Positions 55,716 through 64,000 of a stretch of 64,000 bases of DNA are shown in pieces. Under the pieces are notes generated by a model, which was given only the letters and a program-made list of their open reading frames with translations, ran no database searches and was not told the origin of the DNA. Made by a program: the position numbers and the translations under genes. This DNA is from Paucibacter sp. Y2R2-4 (GTDB lineage: Bacteria; Pseudomonadota; Gammaproteobacteria; Burkholderiales; Burkholderiaceae_C), in the NCBI RefSeq assembly GCF_025717535.1, contig NZ_JAJIRO010000002.1, positions 900,437-964,436 on the forward strand, given 5' to 3'. Each line of letters opens with the position of its first letter. The stretch's first letter is position 1.

Positions 55716-55955
55716 ATGAAACAAGTTGAATTCTGGTTTTGGCTGATGCGCAACCCTGTCACCGGTGAGATCGCCCAATCCAGCTGTCGCCTCACTGAGG
55801 CTGAGGCAATGAGGCGCGATCCCGACGCATCCAAGGTCGAGGGCAGCTGCCAGGTTCGCGTCCTGCCCAAGCATCCAGACGAATGGCTGCCCAAGATGAC
55901 GCTTGCATCACGTCTTTTGAGTCAAGAGCCCAGACTAGAGCGGCAACGGCTTTAA
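55716..55955 (+). CDS. Small conserved hypothetical protein
   Basis: A 79-residue protein starting MKQVEFWFWLMRNPVTGEIA and containing CRLTEAEAMRRDPDASKVEG and CQVRVLPKHPDEWLP. The pattern of an aromatic N-terminus followed by a TEAEAxRxxP helix is familiar from small betaproteobacterial proteins without known function. GGAAGGAC precedes the ATG. It follows the SOS-controlled small gene by 48 bp and could be on the same transcript. Confidence 0.7.
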   Translation: MKQVEFWFWLMRNPVTGEIAQSSCRLTEAEAMRRDPDASKVEGSCQVRVLPKHPDEWLPKMTLASRLLSQEPRLERQRL

Positions 55956-56066
55956 GGGATGTCGTCAGGCGGTATGCCATCAACCTAGCTTGAATCTGGT
56001 TGCGACTAGCAGGCTCGCCGTGCCCCTTTCCAACATAGAAGCCGCCCAGTCGCACAGTCAAGACCA

Positions 56067-56207
56067 CTATTTGTGCTTTGGCGTCGGGGCGGCAGGCTTG
56101 GCAGCTTGAGGCGCCACATAGTCACCAATCACCGTCTTGACCGGGCAGACGGAAACGATGGGGCATCTGCGGCAACTCACGGCGATGGCGACGGGACAGA
56201 TTGTCAT
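56067..56207 (-). CDS. 46-residue Cys4 protein
   Basis: A very short gene with an excellent AAGGGAG six bases before the ATG. The protein has cysteines at 4, 12, 15 and 21 in two CP-containing repeats (CPVAIAVSCRRCPIVSVCPV), then VIGDY and an Ala/Pro/Lys tail. The spacing C-7-CxxC-5-C suggests one metal ion or a Fe-S cluster. Similar short Cys4 proteins are, to my recollection, found in other betaproteobacteria; the function is unknown to me. The longer frame upstream in the same phase is not a gene. Confidence 0.7.
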   Translation of the reverse strand: MTICPVAIAVSCRRCPIVSVCPVKTVIGDYVAPQAAKPAAPTPKHK

Positions 56208-56233
56208 TGCAACTCCCTTATTGACGATGGAAC

Positions 56234-56265
56234 TGACGGGCTGAAGGGCTGACGGGCTGAAGGGC
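56234..56265. repeat. Two perfect 16-bp tandem repeats
   Basis: TGACGGGCTGAAGGGC occurs twice head to tail just upstream of the 46-residue Cys4 gene, within its likely promoter or leader. A slippage origin is likely. The rest of the gap to the SGNH gene (56208-56538) shows no gene. Confidence 0.8.
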
Positions 56266-56538
56266 GGGACCACGCGTCGCACCTCAGACGTCGTCAACTT
56301 ACAAATGCTCAGCTTCCTCGTCTGTGCGGCAGCGAACGCATGCCTGCTCGCACTCTGTTCGAGAACGCACCGACCTGCGCGCGGCTTCGCCCTATGTTCC
56401 CTGCATCGCGCCCGGAAGTCATGAGCGCCAAAAGTCCAGCAACAAGACAGCGACCCACCCGATGACCGAGTTTTCAAACTACCAGCCATTGATCGGACTC
56501 TTGACCGGCCCCATGGCAACCAGCAGCTCCGCGCGCAG

Positions 56539-57258
56539 ATGGTGAGCAACTGGCAACGGTTGCTCATGTTGTGGCTGCTTTGGCCACTGTTTTGGCTACA
56601 GGCACGCCATGTGCGGCGGGTCACTTTGCGCATGCCGGAGCCGCCGGGGCAACGCACGGGTGTTGCCGGCAGAGGCTCGCTGGTGCGCCTTTTGGTGGCG
56701 GGCGACTCGGGTGCTGCCGGGGTGGGCGCGCCAACACAAGACCAGGCACTTTGCGGTCATCTGGTGCGATGCTTGAGCAGTCATCACCGCGTGGAGTGGC
56801 GGGTTATTGCAGTCAAAGGCTTGGATTCTCCGGGCCTACTTCAACTGCTGCACCAAGCCCCTCACGAGCAGTTTGACGTCGTGGTGCTGTCGATGGGCGC
56901 CAATGACGCCACCGGCCTGTGCGCGCCACTGGATTGGGCTCTCTGGCAAAGCAAGTTGGCTGAGCTCATCGACCAGCGATTCGCGCCGACACTATTGGTC
57001 CACAGCGCGGTGCCGCCTATGCATGCCTGCCTGGCGCTGCCACAACCGCTGCGTTGCTTCATGGGCCTTTGGGCAAGGCAAATGAACCAGCGCTTAATCG
57101 AGAGAATGGCTGACCAAACTGGGCGGATCCTGCAATGGCATCCTGCAACGACGACCCAGGTCGGCTTGGCAGCCGACGGCATTCACCCCAGCTCGGAAGG
57201 CTATGCCACTTGGGCCGAGGGCTTAGGCACTCGCATCTTGCGGACATTCAATCCTTAG
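56539..57258 (+). CDS. SGNH/GDSL hydrolase
   Basis: The 239-residue esterase-type protein has an N-terminal hydrophobic segment (LLMLWLLWPLFWLQA) that anchors or exports it. The SGNH blocks are visible: block I LLVAGDSGAAG with the nucleophile Ser, block III SMGANDATG, and block V DGIHPSSEGY with the catalytic Asp and His. The substrate is unknown; family members cut esters of lipids, sugars or small acids. It stands alone, with gene-free stretches on both sides. Confidence 0.9.
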   Translation: MVSNWQRLLMLWLLWPLFWLQARHVRRVTLRMPEPPGQRTGVAGRGSLVRLLVAGDSGAAGVGAPTQDQALCGHLVRCLSSHHRVEWRVIAVKGLDSPGLLQLLHQAPHEQFDVVVLSMGANDATGLCAPLDWALWQSKLAELIDQRFAPTLLVHSAVPPMHACLALPQPLRCFMGLWARQMNQRLIERMADQTGRILQWHPATTTQVGLAADGIHPSSEGYATWAEGLGTRILRTFNP

Positions 57259-57629
57259 CCCCAACGCGGCCGCGATGGCTTGCCCTAGCTGGGTCGGGTC
57301 GGTGCTTTCAGCTGAATCTCAACTTGGCGCTATCAATTCACCTGACCGACCTCAAACACCCCATTCCGCTGCGAAATTGAGCCTTGTGGGTAAAAGCTGA
57401 CTATCGTTGGCGCCATCATGTTGAATCATTGAGGCAAAACTGCGGTGCATTTATGTCCCGAGCAGCATAGGGTCTTAAGCCTGCGGCTTCCGACGTCTTC
57501 GAGCGCGCGAAGTTGTCACATGCTTTGAGTTTAGAGTGTCGTTCGTAACCGAGATGGGATGCAACCGTCCTTCGACCGTAAGCCATCGCCTGAATCGCAG
57601 CTACTGCCCGTGGGCTGCAAGGAATTGCC
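57259..57629. other. Gene-free stretch before the EAL gene
   Basis: No convincing gene or repeat is seen in these 371 bp. A short partly AT-rich part near 57390-57450 may carry the promoter of the EAL gene, but I cannot name its -35 and -10 with confidence. Confidence 0.35.
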
Positions 57630-58442
57630 ATGAACAAAGATCACCAGGTGCCATCCGAATTTGTTCAACTCGATGCCATCCCCGTGGACAGTTGTGGTTC
57701 CTGCGGCTCTGCGGAGCGGCTCGGTTTCCAGTTTGACTACGCGTACCAGCCCATCGTCGACGTGGTCACTCGCAGCACCTATGCTCACGAAGCATTGGTG
57801 CGCGGCCCCGCCGGTGAAGGCGCGCTTTCGGTCCTGTCACAGGTCACTGAACAGAATCGCTACCGCTTCGATCAAGCTTGCCGCGTGAAGGCCATCAAGA
57901 CGGCGGCGCAACTCGGAATGAAGGAGCGACTGTCGATCAACTTCTTGCCGAACGCGGTCTAAAGGCCAGAGGTCTGCATCAAGACGACCTTAGAAGCTGC
58001 GCGCGCGCACAACTTCCCCACTGATCACATCATTTTCGAAGTGACGGAAGGCGAGCGTGTCGAAGACGGGCCCTGGCTTGCAACGATTCTTCGTGAATAC
58101 AAACGCTACGGTTTCTTGACCGCCATCGACGATTTCGGAGCGGGTTATGCCGGCCTCACCTTGCTGGCTGACTTCACGCCGGATTTCATCAAACTCGACA
58201 TGGCGCTGGTACGGGAAGTGAATGTCAGCAAGTCACGCCAAGCCATCACGCGGGGCCTGCTGCGTATTTGCCAGGAGCTGAACATTCAAATCATCGCCGA
58301 GGGCGTCGAAACCCCGGCCGAACGGGATTTCTTCTTGTACGAGGGTGTGACGCTGATGCAAGGGTACTTATTCGCCAAGCCTGTATTCCGGGAGATTAGC
58401 TCGGCCGTGACCACGTCTTGGCCAGCGCCGCTGCACCGTTGA
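57630..58442 (+). pseudogene. EAL-domain protein interrupted by one in-frame stop codon
   Basis: Read through, this is a 270-codon EAL domain (cyclic di-GMP phosphodiesterase fold). The N-terminal half has a CxxC near residues 22-25, YQPIVDVVTRSTYAHEALVR with the EAL Glu, and RLSINFLPNAV. Then TAA stands at 57960-57962, where homologues have NAVY, so a Tyr codon probably became a stop by one base change. The same frame continues with RPEVCIKTTLEAARAHNFPT, IFEVTEGE, DDFGAGYAGL, FIKLDMALV and IIAEGVET, all conserved. No other lesion is seen. Translation could stop at 110 residues or restart at 58041. Confidence 0.88.
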
Positions 58443-58625
58443 ATTCGAGCCCCCCAACTGGCTACCTGACCCATCCAACGGCCCCCGAGGTCAGTCAGCA
58501 AGCAAATTTGCGTTCGCGAACTAAGCGATTTTCGCGCTCCGGTGTCTCGGTCCAAGCCTGTCTAGGAGGCCGATCCAAGAGCGCACGGCCACCTGACTCA
58601 GTGTGCTTGAGACGCCCGCCCGGGC

Positions 58626-58659
58626 AAAAAAAAGACCGGCTCACAAGAGCCGGTCTTTC
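58626..58659 (-). terminator. Rho-independent terminator of the RRM-protein gene
   Basis: On the minus strand AAAGACCGGCT and AGCCGGTCTTT form an 11-bp stem with a 6-nt loop, followed by a run of eight T in total. It lies about 20 bp past the stop codon of the RNA-binding protein gene. Confidence 0.92.
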
Positions 58660-58676
58660 AATGGGAGGCGGCGATG

Positions 58677-59027
58677 TCAGTAGCGACCACCACCAAAGCC
58701 GCCCGTGCCGTAGCCTATATCCGATCGCTTGGTCGCGGTGTAGCCACCCGAACCGTAACCGGTGGATTCAGTACTGGCTTCGCGCGGACGCGCCAAAGTC
58801 ACGACGATCGAACGACCATCGACGGACACGCCGTGCAGCGCCGTGATGGCGGCTTGAGCGACTTCGGCAGACACCATTTCCACGAATCCAAAGCCCTTGG
58901 AATTGCCGGTCTCCCGGTCCATCATGACTCTGGCTGAGGAAACACTGCCGAACTCGGCGAAGTTGCTTCTCAGGCTGGAATCGGTCACCGAATAGGGCAG
59001 ATTGCCCACGTAGATCTTGCTGCTCAT
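58677..59027 (-). CDS. RRM-type RNA-binding protein with glycine-rich tail
   Basis: A 116-residue protein with one RNA-recognition motif: RNP2 is IYVGNL (residues 5-10) and RNP1 is KGFGFVEM (near 44-51). A Gly/Tyr/Ser-rich tail follows (STGYGSGGYTATK and GTGGFGGGRY). Similar proteins in cyanobacteria and proteobacteria are cold-induced RNA chaperones. It has its own strong terminator and a long upstream gap. Confidence 0.94.
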   Translation of the reverse strand: MSSKIYVGNLPYSVTDSSLRSNFAEFGSVSSARVMMDRETGNSKGFGFVEMVSAEVAQAAITALHGVSVDGRSIVVTLARPREASTESTGYGSGGYTATKRSDIGYGTGGFGGGRY

Positions 59028-59775
59028 GGACGAGCCTTTCTGAGTGTTAGCGCACCGTCAGGATGCGGATTTCGAATCTGCGAGCGAGTCGCCCGCAGCG
59101 ATTGAAACGCTTGGACTGGATCTGGCTGGGCCAGATCGTCAGCAAGCAGATGGCAGCGGCATGCACACGCGCAACTAACCCTGGGTGACGGCGAACAACC
59201 GAGCTGCGTCATTGGACGCGAAGGTTGTTTCGAAGCGGAACACTCGGCTGCTACGTCCGTTGTCCTGAGCCCGGCGAACTGAAAATGAGGCGCGAAAGCG
59301 GCCACAGTCGGTCGGGTGTGTCGCGGGCGAAACGACGTACTTGCCCATGGGTATGGCGTTATTTGAAATATTGTTCAATCAGTATTGCGGGCGTGAATCG
59401 CCCGACGGGGCACTTTGGGCTCGACCTCGATGAGGTGCCGGCCAAAAAAGTAGAAGCTCGTAAAGAACGAGCCAGTTGGCCGCCACAGTCACGTCAGCGA
59501 GCCAAGTCATCAGCCAATCGGATTATACAATTTCAATCTATTGATTGCTATTTTTATTTCCAAAAGTATTAAATCTGTCATGGAACCCGTGGATTGCGTC
59601 AAGCGCGGCCGGTGATTCTGTTCGGCCCCCTATTGCTGCCGGGGGCTCGAAGGAAGCTCGGCTTTCTCTATGTTTTGTGGCTTTCGCCCACCATCCACAC
59701 GCCATCCTTTGCTCGGTGTCGTTACATTGTTCTTTCGAGAACTAGCGCCATTGCATGGCAAGGGAAGCAAGCCCA
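59028..59775. other. Long intergenic region between the RRM gene and the PAS-GGDEF gene
   Basis: These 748 bp lie between divergent genes and show no convincing gene. Part of it is unusually AT-rich for this genome (about 59350-59400 and 59515-59580), which fits promoters on both strands. A long 5' leader for the RRM gene is possible, as for other cold-induced genes, but I see no clear conserved motif. Confidence 0.4.
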
Positions 59776-60777
59776 ATGAAGCTGCCACGGGAAGAATTCC
59801 TGAAAGTGGTCATGGACACGGCAGACTTGGACGTGTGGGAAAACGAACTCGTCAGCGGCAAGGTCACCCGAAAAGCCAGCAAGGATTATGCAGAACTCGG
59901 GTACAGCGAGCAGGAGGCGGGCGACTGCATGGACAACATCTTCGCGGTCATTCATCCGGAAGATGTCGACCGGATGAGAGGCGCGCTGAATGACCACGCA
60001 AGCGGAAAAACTCCCAAATACCAGTGCGAATTCAGAATAAGGGCGAAGTCCGGTGCGTGGATTTGGTACGCCAACAGCGGAAAAATCGTGCCACGACCGG
60101 ATGAGCCCGAAGCCAAACACTTGATCGGCGTAACTTACAACATCCACGTACGGCGACAGCAAGAGGAAGAGCTAAAACGACTTAACCTGGAGTTGTCCGC
60201 CCAAAAGAAACAACTGGAGCAATTGAACGCCAGCTTGCACCACATGGCGATGACAGACGCGCTGACCCAACTGCCCAACCGCCGTCTTCTGATAGACCGT
60301 GTAAGTCAGGCCTTGTGCAGCGCCAAGAGAAGCCTGCAAATCGGAGCGCTGTTGTTCCTAGATGCGGACAATTTCAAAGCGGTCAATGATCAGCATGGAC
60401 ATGAAGTGGGCGACCTGTTGTTGAAGGAAATGGCCACGCGCCTGAGGTCGACGGTCAGAGAAGCTGACACGGTGGCGCGCATCTCCGGCGACGAGTTTGT
60501 GGTGATGTTGGAAGACCTCGGCACAGACGCCATCGAAGCAGGCCAAAAAACGCGCGCGATTGCCGAAAAGATATTGGCCGCGCTCGCTCAGCCGTATGCG
60601 CTGGGTGAGGTTCATTTCACAAATACCGTCAGCATCGGCGCAACCTTGATGGACGGAGGGCAGCAAGGCTTCGATGACCTGTGTCCCACTGCTGACGCAG
60701 CCATGTACGAAGCAAAAAAAGGGGGGCGCAACAGGTTTCATATGTTTGTGCCAGGCCAAGCAAAAGGAATGCCTTAA
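59776..60777 (+). CDS. PAS-GGDEF diguanylate cyclase
   Basis: A 333-residue cytoplasmic protein with a PAS/PAC sensor (about 10-125: DLDVWENELVSGKVTRKASK, CEFRIRAKSGAWIWYANSGK), a coiled-coil linker (ELKRLNLELSAQKKQLEQLN) and a GGDEF domain. The active loop is SGDEF rather than GGDEF, a substitution often found in active cyclases, and the inhibitory RxxD is present as READ six to nine residues before it. It should make cyclic di-GMP in response to a small ligand or redox signal. AAGGGAAG precedes the ATG at 59776; an ATG seven codons upstream is an alternative. Confidence 0.9.
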   Translation: MKLPREEFLKVVMDTADLDVWENELVSGKVTRKASKDYAELGYSEQEAGDCMDNIFAVIHPEDVDRMRGALNDHASGKTPKYQCEFRIRAKSGAWIWYANSGKIVPRPDEPEAKHLIGVTYNIHVRRQQEEELKRLNLELSAQKKQLEQLNASLHHMAMTDALTQLPNRRLLIDRVSQALCSAKRSLQIGALLFLDADNFKAVNDQHGHEVGDLLLKEMATRLRSTVREADTVARISGDEFVVMLEDLGTDAIEAGQKTRAIAEKILAALAQPYALGEVHFTNTVSIGATLMDGGQQGFDDLCPTADAAMYEAKKGGRNRFHMFVPGQAKGMP

Positions 60778-61313
60778 GCCTTTGCATTTCGGCATGTGCC
60801 CTGCAACGTCATTGAGGCTGACCTGACACATCGGGCCGGACCACTGTGTTCAGGAATGCAGGAGTAGGCATCCGCTCAATCGTGGCGTGGATGAGGTCAG
60901 CAGGCCAAGTCTTAGCTCTTGCGATCACGAAAATTTTCATGTCGGGTTGCCGGTCGAGATGATGCGAGGGCGCCATGCCAAGCGCCGTACGCGTTTCATC
61001 TTTGTTGGCTGCAGACCTGAGCCCATGTCGCGGGCGGATGGTGGCGGGGCCTAGAGACGGTCTTGTCTGACAAGGCCTCGGCTTCTTGGCTGCTTCAGCA
61101 AGAGCCCTCGCACAGCTAGCCTTGCCTGCCAAAGTCAGCAAAGGTCATGATGGGCGAGAAACATCAACAAGTATCGAAGTGCGTAGCCGCAGCGAGCCGA
61201 ACTCTATGGACTGGGCTGCGGGCCTTGCTACGCTCAAGATGTCGGTCTTCGGCTCGGCCCGCCAGCGCCGCTGGGCCAGCCTTGTATGGCACGCTGGTCA
61301 ACGGCGCCACGCC
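60778..61313. other. Gene-free stretch before the YihY gene
   Basis: No gene is supported in these 536 bp. On the minus strand a frame at 60809-61141 ends in a short coherent peptide (MKIFVIARAKTWPADLI) but lacks a ribosome binding site and family resemblance; it may be the remnant of a gene. Confidence 0.35.
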
Positions 61314-62222
61314 ATGAGGCCAGCGCAGCTCTGGCAGCTGTGCAAACAAGCCAGTACCGCTTGGATTGATGATTATGCTCCGAGCATGGGTGCGGCTTTG
61401 GCCTACTACACGATGTTCTCGATTGCACCGCTTTTGCTGATCGCAATTTCGGTAGCCGGCTTGGTGTTCGGGCGCGAAGCGGCTAGTGGCGAAGTGCTGA
61501 TGCAGCTGCGCAGCTTGATGGTTGAGAGCGGCGCGCTGGCTGTACAAGCGATGTTGGAAAGTGCCGCGCGGCCGGCTGAAAGCTGGACCGCTGCGCTGAT
61601 CGGTGGGGCCTTGCTGCTGTTGGGGGCCACGACGGTATTCGGCGAACTACAGGACGCGCTGGATCGTATTTGGAGGGCGCCACAGCGCAACAAACCACAA
61701 GGTCTTTGGGGATTGCTGCGCTCGCGCTTGCTGTCTTTCGGGATGATTCTGGGCATCGGTTTTTTACTAACGACCTCGCTGCTGCTGAGCGCGGCGATCG
61801 CAGCCTTCAGTGCCTGGAGCGGGGCACGACTGGCAGGCTGGGCTGTATTCGCCGGTTTCGTCAACTTCGTCATCAGCTATGTCTTGGTGGCGGCGATGTT
61901 TGCGTTGATCTACAAAATCATGCCTCGCATGCGAATCGCTTGGCGCGATGTTTGGATAGGCGCCTGGGTGACAGCGCTGCTGTTCAATATCGGCAAGCTC
62001 TTGATTAGCCTCTACATCGGCAAGAGCGGCGTGACCTCGGCCTTCGGTGCCGCCGGATCATTGGCCGTGCTTTTGCTCTGGGTCTACTACTCGGCACAGA
62101 TCTTTCTCTTCGGCGCCGAATTTACTTGGGCCTACGCACACAGCTTTGGCTCCTTCAGCCACGGAAGCTCCTCTCGCGGGCTAAGAGCGACCGACGCCAA
62201 CCAAACAATGCCCGCCATTTGA
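61314..62222 (+). CDS. YihY/BrkB-family membrane protein
   Basis: A 302-residue inner-membrane protein of the YihY/virulence factor BrkB family (once misnamed ribonuclease BN). It has six predicted membrane segments. The typical beginning is DDYAPSMGAALAYYTMFSIA, the LQDALDRIWRAP loop is conserved, and the last helices read AGSLAVLLLWVYYSAQIFLF followed by GAEFTWAYA. Function is unknown. I start at MRPAQLWQL; the frame is open a further 76 codons upstream but without family similarity. Confidence 0.9.
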   Translation: MRPAQLWQLCKQASTAWIDDYAPSMGAALAYYTMFSIAPLLLIAISVAGLVFGREAASGEVLMQLRSLMVESGALAVQAMLESAARPAESWTAALIGGALLLLGATTVFGELQDALDRIWRAPQRNKPQGLWGLLRSRLLSFGMILGIGFLLTTSLLLSAAIAAFSAWSGARLAGWAVFAGFVNFVISYVLVAAMFALIYKIMPRMRIAWRDVWIGAWVTALLFNIGKLLISLYIGKSGVTSAFGAAGSLAVLLLWVYYSAQIFLFGAEFTWAYAHSFGSFSHGSSSRGLRATDANQTMPAI

Positions 62223-62478
62223 CGGTGGTCGAGCGCTTAGCTCATGAATCGCTCCTGCTTATTGGCGTGGAAGAGCGCGAACACGTTCAGCGTCGAGATC
62301 TAAGCAGATCGCATTTCTCTCGCGCGATGCGTTGCACAGCACTTCAGTGCATGGCATTGCCTAGCCGTTCACCGCCTGCCGGTGACATCCATCACCTACG
62401 CGAGCTTGTACGCATTCATCGTTTTGGCGCGACACCGGTTACATTTTGGACAACGGTCAACGTACCGGAGGAGCTCGG

Positions 62479-63300
62479 ATGAGCATCAAGTTCCAAAGGT
62501 CCCCAAGGAAGATGCATTCGCGGCTTCTTGCATCAGGCCTCGTGGCCCTTGTGCATTGTTGCTTGGCCCAAGGCCTCGCTCTGGCGGCACCGGATGATGT
62601 GTTGAGAATTTGTGTTGTGGATGTGCCGCTGCCACCGTTTTTCAGCGGTGAGGAAAGCAAGCCTGGTTTGACGGAGAGGCTGCTTCGTGACGCAGCAAAA
62701 GGCGCCAGCCTCCAGATTGAATTCGAGCGCTTACCTCAGGCAAGGTGCCGGGCCTTGTTGCTAAAGGGCACGATCGACGGCATGTTCGCTGCCCCGATCT
62801 CGGTGCACACCGAATCATTCGCCTTTCCCCGACTCGCAGACCGCCAAATTGATCGATCGCGCCGAGTCATGACCATTGAGTACGTCTTGGTGCGGCGGGC
62901 CGGAACTAACTTCGACTGGGACGGCAGAGAGTTCTCGCCAGAAGCTCAGCCAATGATCGGGGTGCGGCGCGGTGTGCCATTCCTGATGGAACGCCTAACT
63001 GCTGTCGGCGCCAGAGTCGATGATGGAGCATCCTCTTACGAGCAGGCGCTGAACAAGCTGGTAGCCGGACGTACCCATCTCGCGGTCGTTCCCCGATATT
63101 CGCTGCAGGCCTACCAGACCAACTTAAAGCCGACTGAGTTGCAGTTGCCCAAATTGGAAGCGCTCCGAAATTCGCTGCTCACGCAGGACTTCTACATTGC
63201 GATACGGCCAGACTTGGATCCCGTCAGGCGTTCGACAGCTGAATCTTTTTGGCAGGAAATCGGGCGACTGCGTGATCTTGAGGCCTATCGTCTGAAATAG
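62479..63300 (+). CDS. Periplasmic substrate-binding-like protein
   Basis: A 273-residue exported protein with a signal peptide (ASGLVALVHCCLAQGLALAA) and a type II binding-protein body: CVVDVPLPPFFSGEESKPGL, TERLLRDAAKGASLQIEFE and a second lobe with KLVAGRTHLAVVPRYSLQ. It resembles the SBP_bac_3-like proteins at 4014 and 5276 that also lack permease genes. GGAGGAG before the ATG fixes the start. The ligand is unknown. The 256-bp gap before it has no gene. Confidence 0.75.
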   Translation: MSIKFQRSPRKMHSRLLASGLVALVHCCLAQGLALAAPDDVLRICVVDVPLPPFFSGEESKPGLTERLLRDAAKGASLQIEFERLPQARCRALLLKGTIDGMFAAPISVHTESFAFPRLADRQIDRSRRVMTIEYVLVRRAGTNFDWDGREFSPEAQPMIGVRRGVPFLMERLTAVGARVDDGASSYEQALNKLVAGRTHLAVVPRYSLQAYQTNLKPTELQLPKLEALRNSLLTQDFYIAIRPDLDPVRRSTAESFWQEIGRLRDLEAYRLK

Positions 63301-63618
63301 CTGAATGAATGGGGCCAATGCCCCAAAGTTGCCTGCGCTGAAAGCAGAGCAAGTTGACTGCCGGATACCAGTCGTCCGCCAAGGTCGGCACCTGGCCGGC
63401 AGTGTGATTTCGACGTTACACCTGGAAGCAGACGTTGGCTGGTCACTGTGCCCCCGCCGAATGGCTGCTTCGGGGCGGGCCTACGAACTGGCCGAAAGCA
63501 CCAATCGACGCAAGCCCGCGGCAAGAGTCCATTAGGCAGCTCTGTGCCCAAAGCGGGTACTGGCCTGAGTTCACTCAATTCACACGATCGGCCAGTAGCT
63601 GTCGTAGACGAAGGGCAG
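63301..63618. other. Gene-free stretch between binding protein and integrase
   Basis: No gene is supported. A small hairpin GGGGC-CAAT-GCCCC lies at 63311-63323, just past the stop codon at 63300, and could be a weak terminator. A longer imperfect inverted repeat (TACTGGCC...GGCCAGTA) lies around 63559-63600 downstream of the integrase stop. I found no certain attC site here. Confidence 0.4.
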
Positions 63619-64000
63619 CTATACGGCAGGCCAGTGTGGCGTCGGTCTACCAGCCGATTGAAGGCCCAATGAATCCATCGGACTGCGCACCCCTCCGCCT
63701 CCAACCTTGAGCACATGCGTGTAGATCATGGTTGTGGCGACGTCAGAATGGCCCAGCAACTCCTGAACCGTGCGGATGTCGTAGCCCGCCTGCAGCAGGT
63801 GGGTCGCAAACGCATGACGCAGGGTGTGAGGCGTCGCCGGTTTGGTGATGCCGGTGGCGACAGTCGCCCGTTTGAAGGCACGCTGGAAGGTCTGGTCGTA
63901 CAGATGATGCCGCCTGACAACGCCGCTCCGAGGATCGGTGGAGTGCTCGGCCTGGGGAAACACCCAGAACCACGCCCACGATGCGCCGGCCCTCGGATAT
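63619..64000 (-). CDS. intI: Integron-type tyrosine recombinase (IntI), C-terminal fragment
   Basis: The coding frame is open to the right edge, so only the last 126 residues are seen. They carry the tyrosine-recombinase catalytic end: [12 protein letters not shown] with Arg, LLGHSDV with His, and the nucleophile in [47 protein letters not shown] and the ending [16 protein letters not shown] are characteristic of integron integrases and not of phage integrases or XerCD. The attI site and cassettes would normally lie beyond the start of the gene, right of this window. Confidence 0.88.
   Translation of the reverse strand, partial: YPRAGASWAWFWVFPQAEHSTDPRSGVVRRHHLYDQTFQRAFKRATVATGITKPATPHTLRHAFATHLLQAGYDIRTVQELLGHSDVATTMIYTHVLKVGGGGVRSPMDSLGLQSAGRPTPHWPAV

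Noticed and set aside
60809..61141. Possible 110-codon gene on the minus strand before the YihY gene
   Set aside because: There is no ribosome binding site and no family resemblance; only its last 43 residues look coherent, so at most a remnant.
63301..63618. Possible attC site or cassette boundary near the integrase
   Set aside because: I could not find paired 7-bp core sites with correct spacing, and the cassette side of an integron should lie on the other side of intI.
1..64000. tRNA, rRNA and CRISPR arrays
   Set aside because: No CCA-ended cloverleaf, rRNA-like sequence or regularly spaced short repeats were noticed on reading; a dedicated search was not possible.

Overview
The window comes from a GC-rich betaproteobacterium, most likely Burkholderiales near the Roseateles/Rubrivivax/Leptothrix group. 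This is inferred from the gene set and order (htpX-fmt-def / LysM-dprA-smg, yajC-secD-secF, DUF1631, phasin, class II aldolase near pyk and pgk) and not from a database search. About 60 protein genes are supported. I see no rRNA, tRNA or CRISPR array.

Left part (1-27 kb) is mostly conserved chromosome. Carbon metabolism on the minus strand (fba, pyk, maeB, pgk) is interspersed with two periplasmic-binding-protein-like genes, an ATPase/STAS-like signalling protein and a diguanylate cyclase. AzlC/AzlD, a DUF2807 protein, a small lipoprotein, htpX, fmt and def follow, then LysM-dprA-smg on the plus strand, then DUF1631 and the Sec genes secF, secD and yajC. dprA carries an exact 362-bp tandem duplication that shifts its frame. 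Removing one copy restores a 370-codon-scale gene.

Middle part (27-50 kb): a hydroxyproline catabolic cluster (deaminase, GntR regulator, 4-hydroxyproline epimerase, three-subunit dehydrogenase) lies behind a promoter overlapped by an AT-rich palindrome. After it come a DeoR regulator, a binding-protein/rhodanese fusion, thymidine kinase flanked by two paralogous small Cys4 proteins, an ArsR / compact P450-like / ABM-monooxygenase unit, creA, an EF-G-like GTPase lacking the catalytic His, several small uncharacterised genes behind a strongly palindromic control region, an HDOD protein, a TPMT-like methyltransferase, an Lrp regulator divergent from hppD, and a CoA-transferase divergent from a phasin.

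Right part (50-64 kb) is looser and more accessory: an oligopeptide-type binding protein, truD, an M20 peptidase, a small gene under a textbook LexA box, a 46-residue Cys4 protein, an SGNH hydrolase, an EAL gene broken by one in-frame stop, a glycine-rich RRM protein, a PAS-GGDEF cyclase, a YihY protein, another binding protein and, cut by the window edge, the C-terminus of an integron-type tyrosine recombinase. Two intergenic regions 46 kb apart (near 1.4 kb and 48.1 kb) hold copies of one mirror-symmetric structured repeat whose stems show compensatory changes. I consider this, the dprA duplication and the LexA-controlled small gene the most interesting signals.
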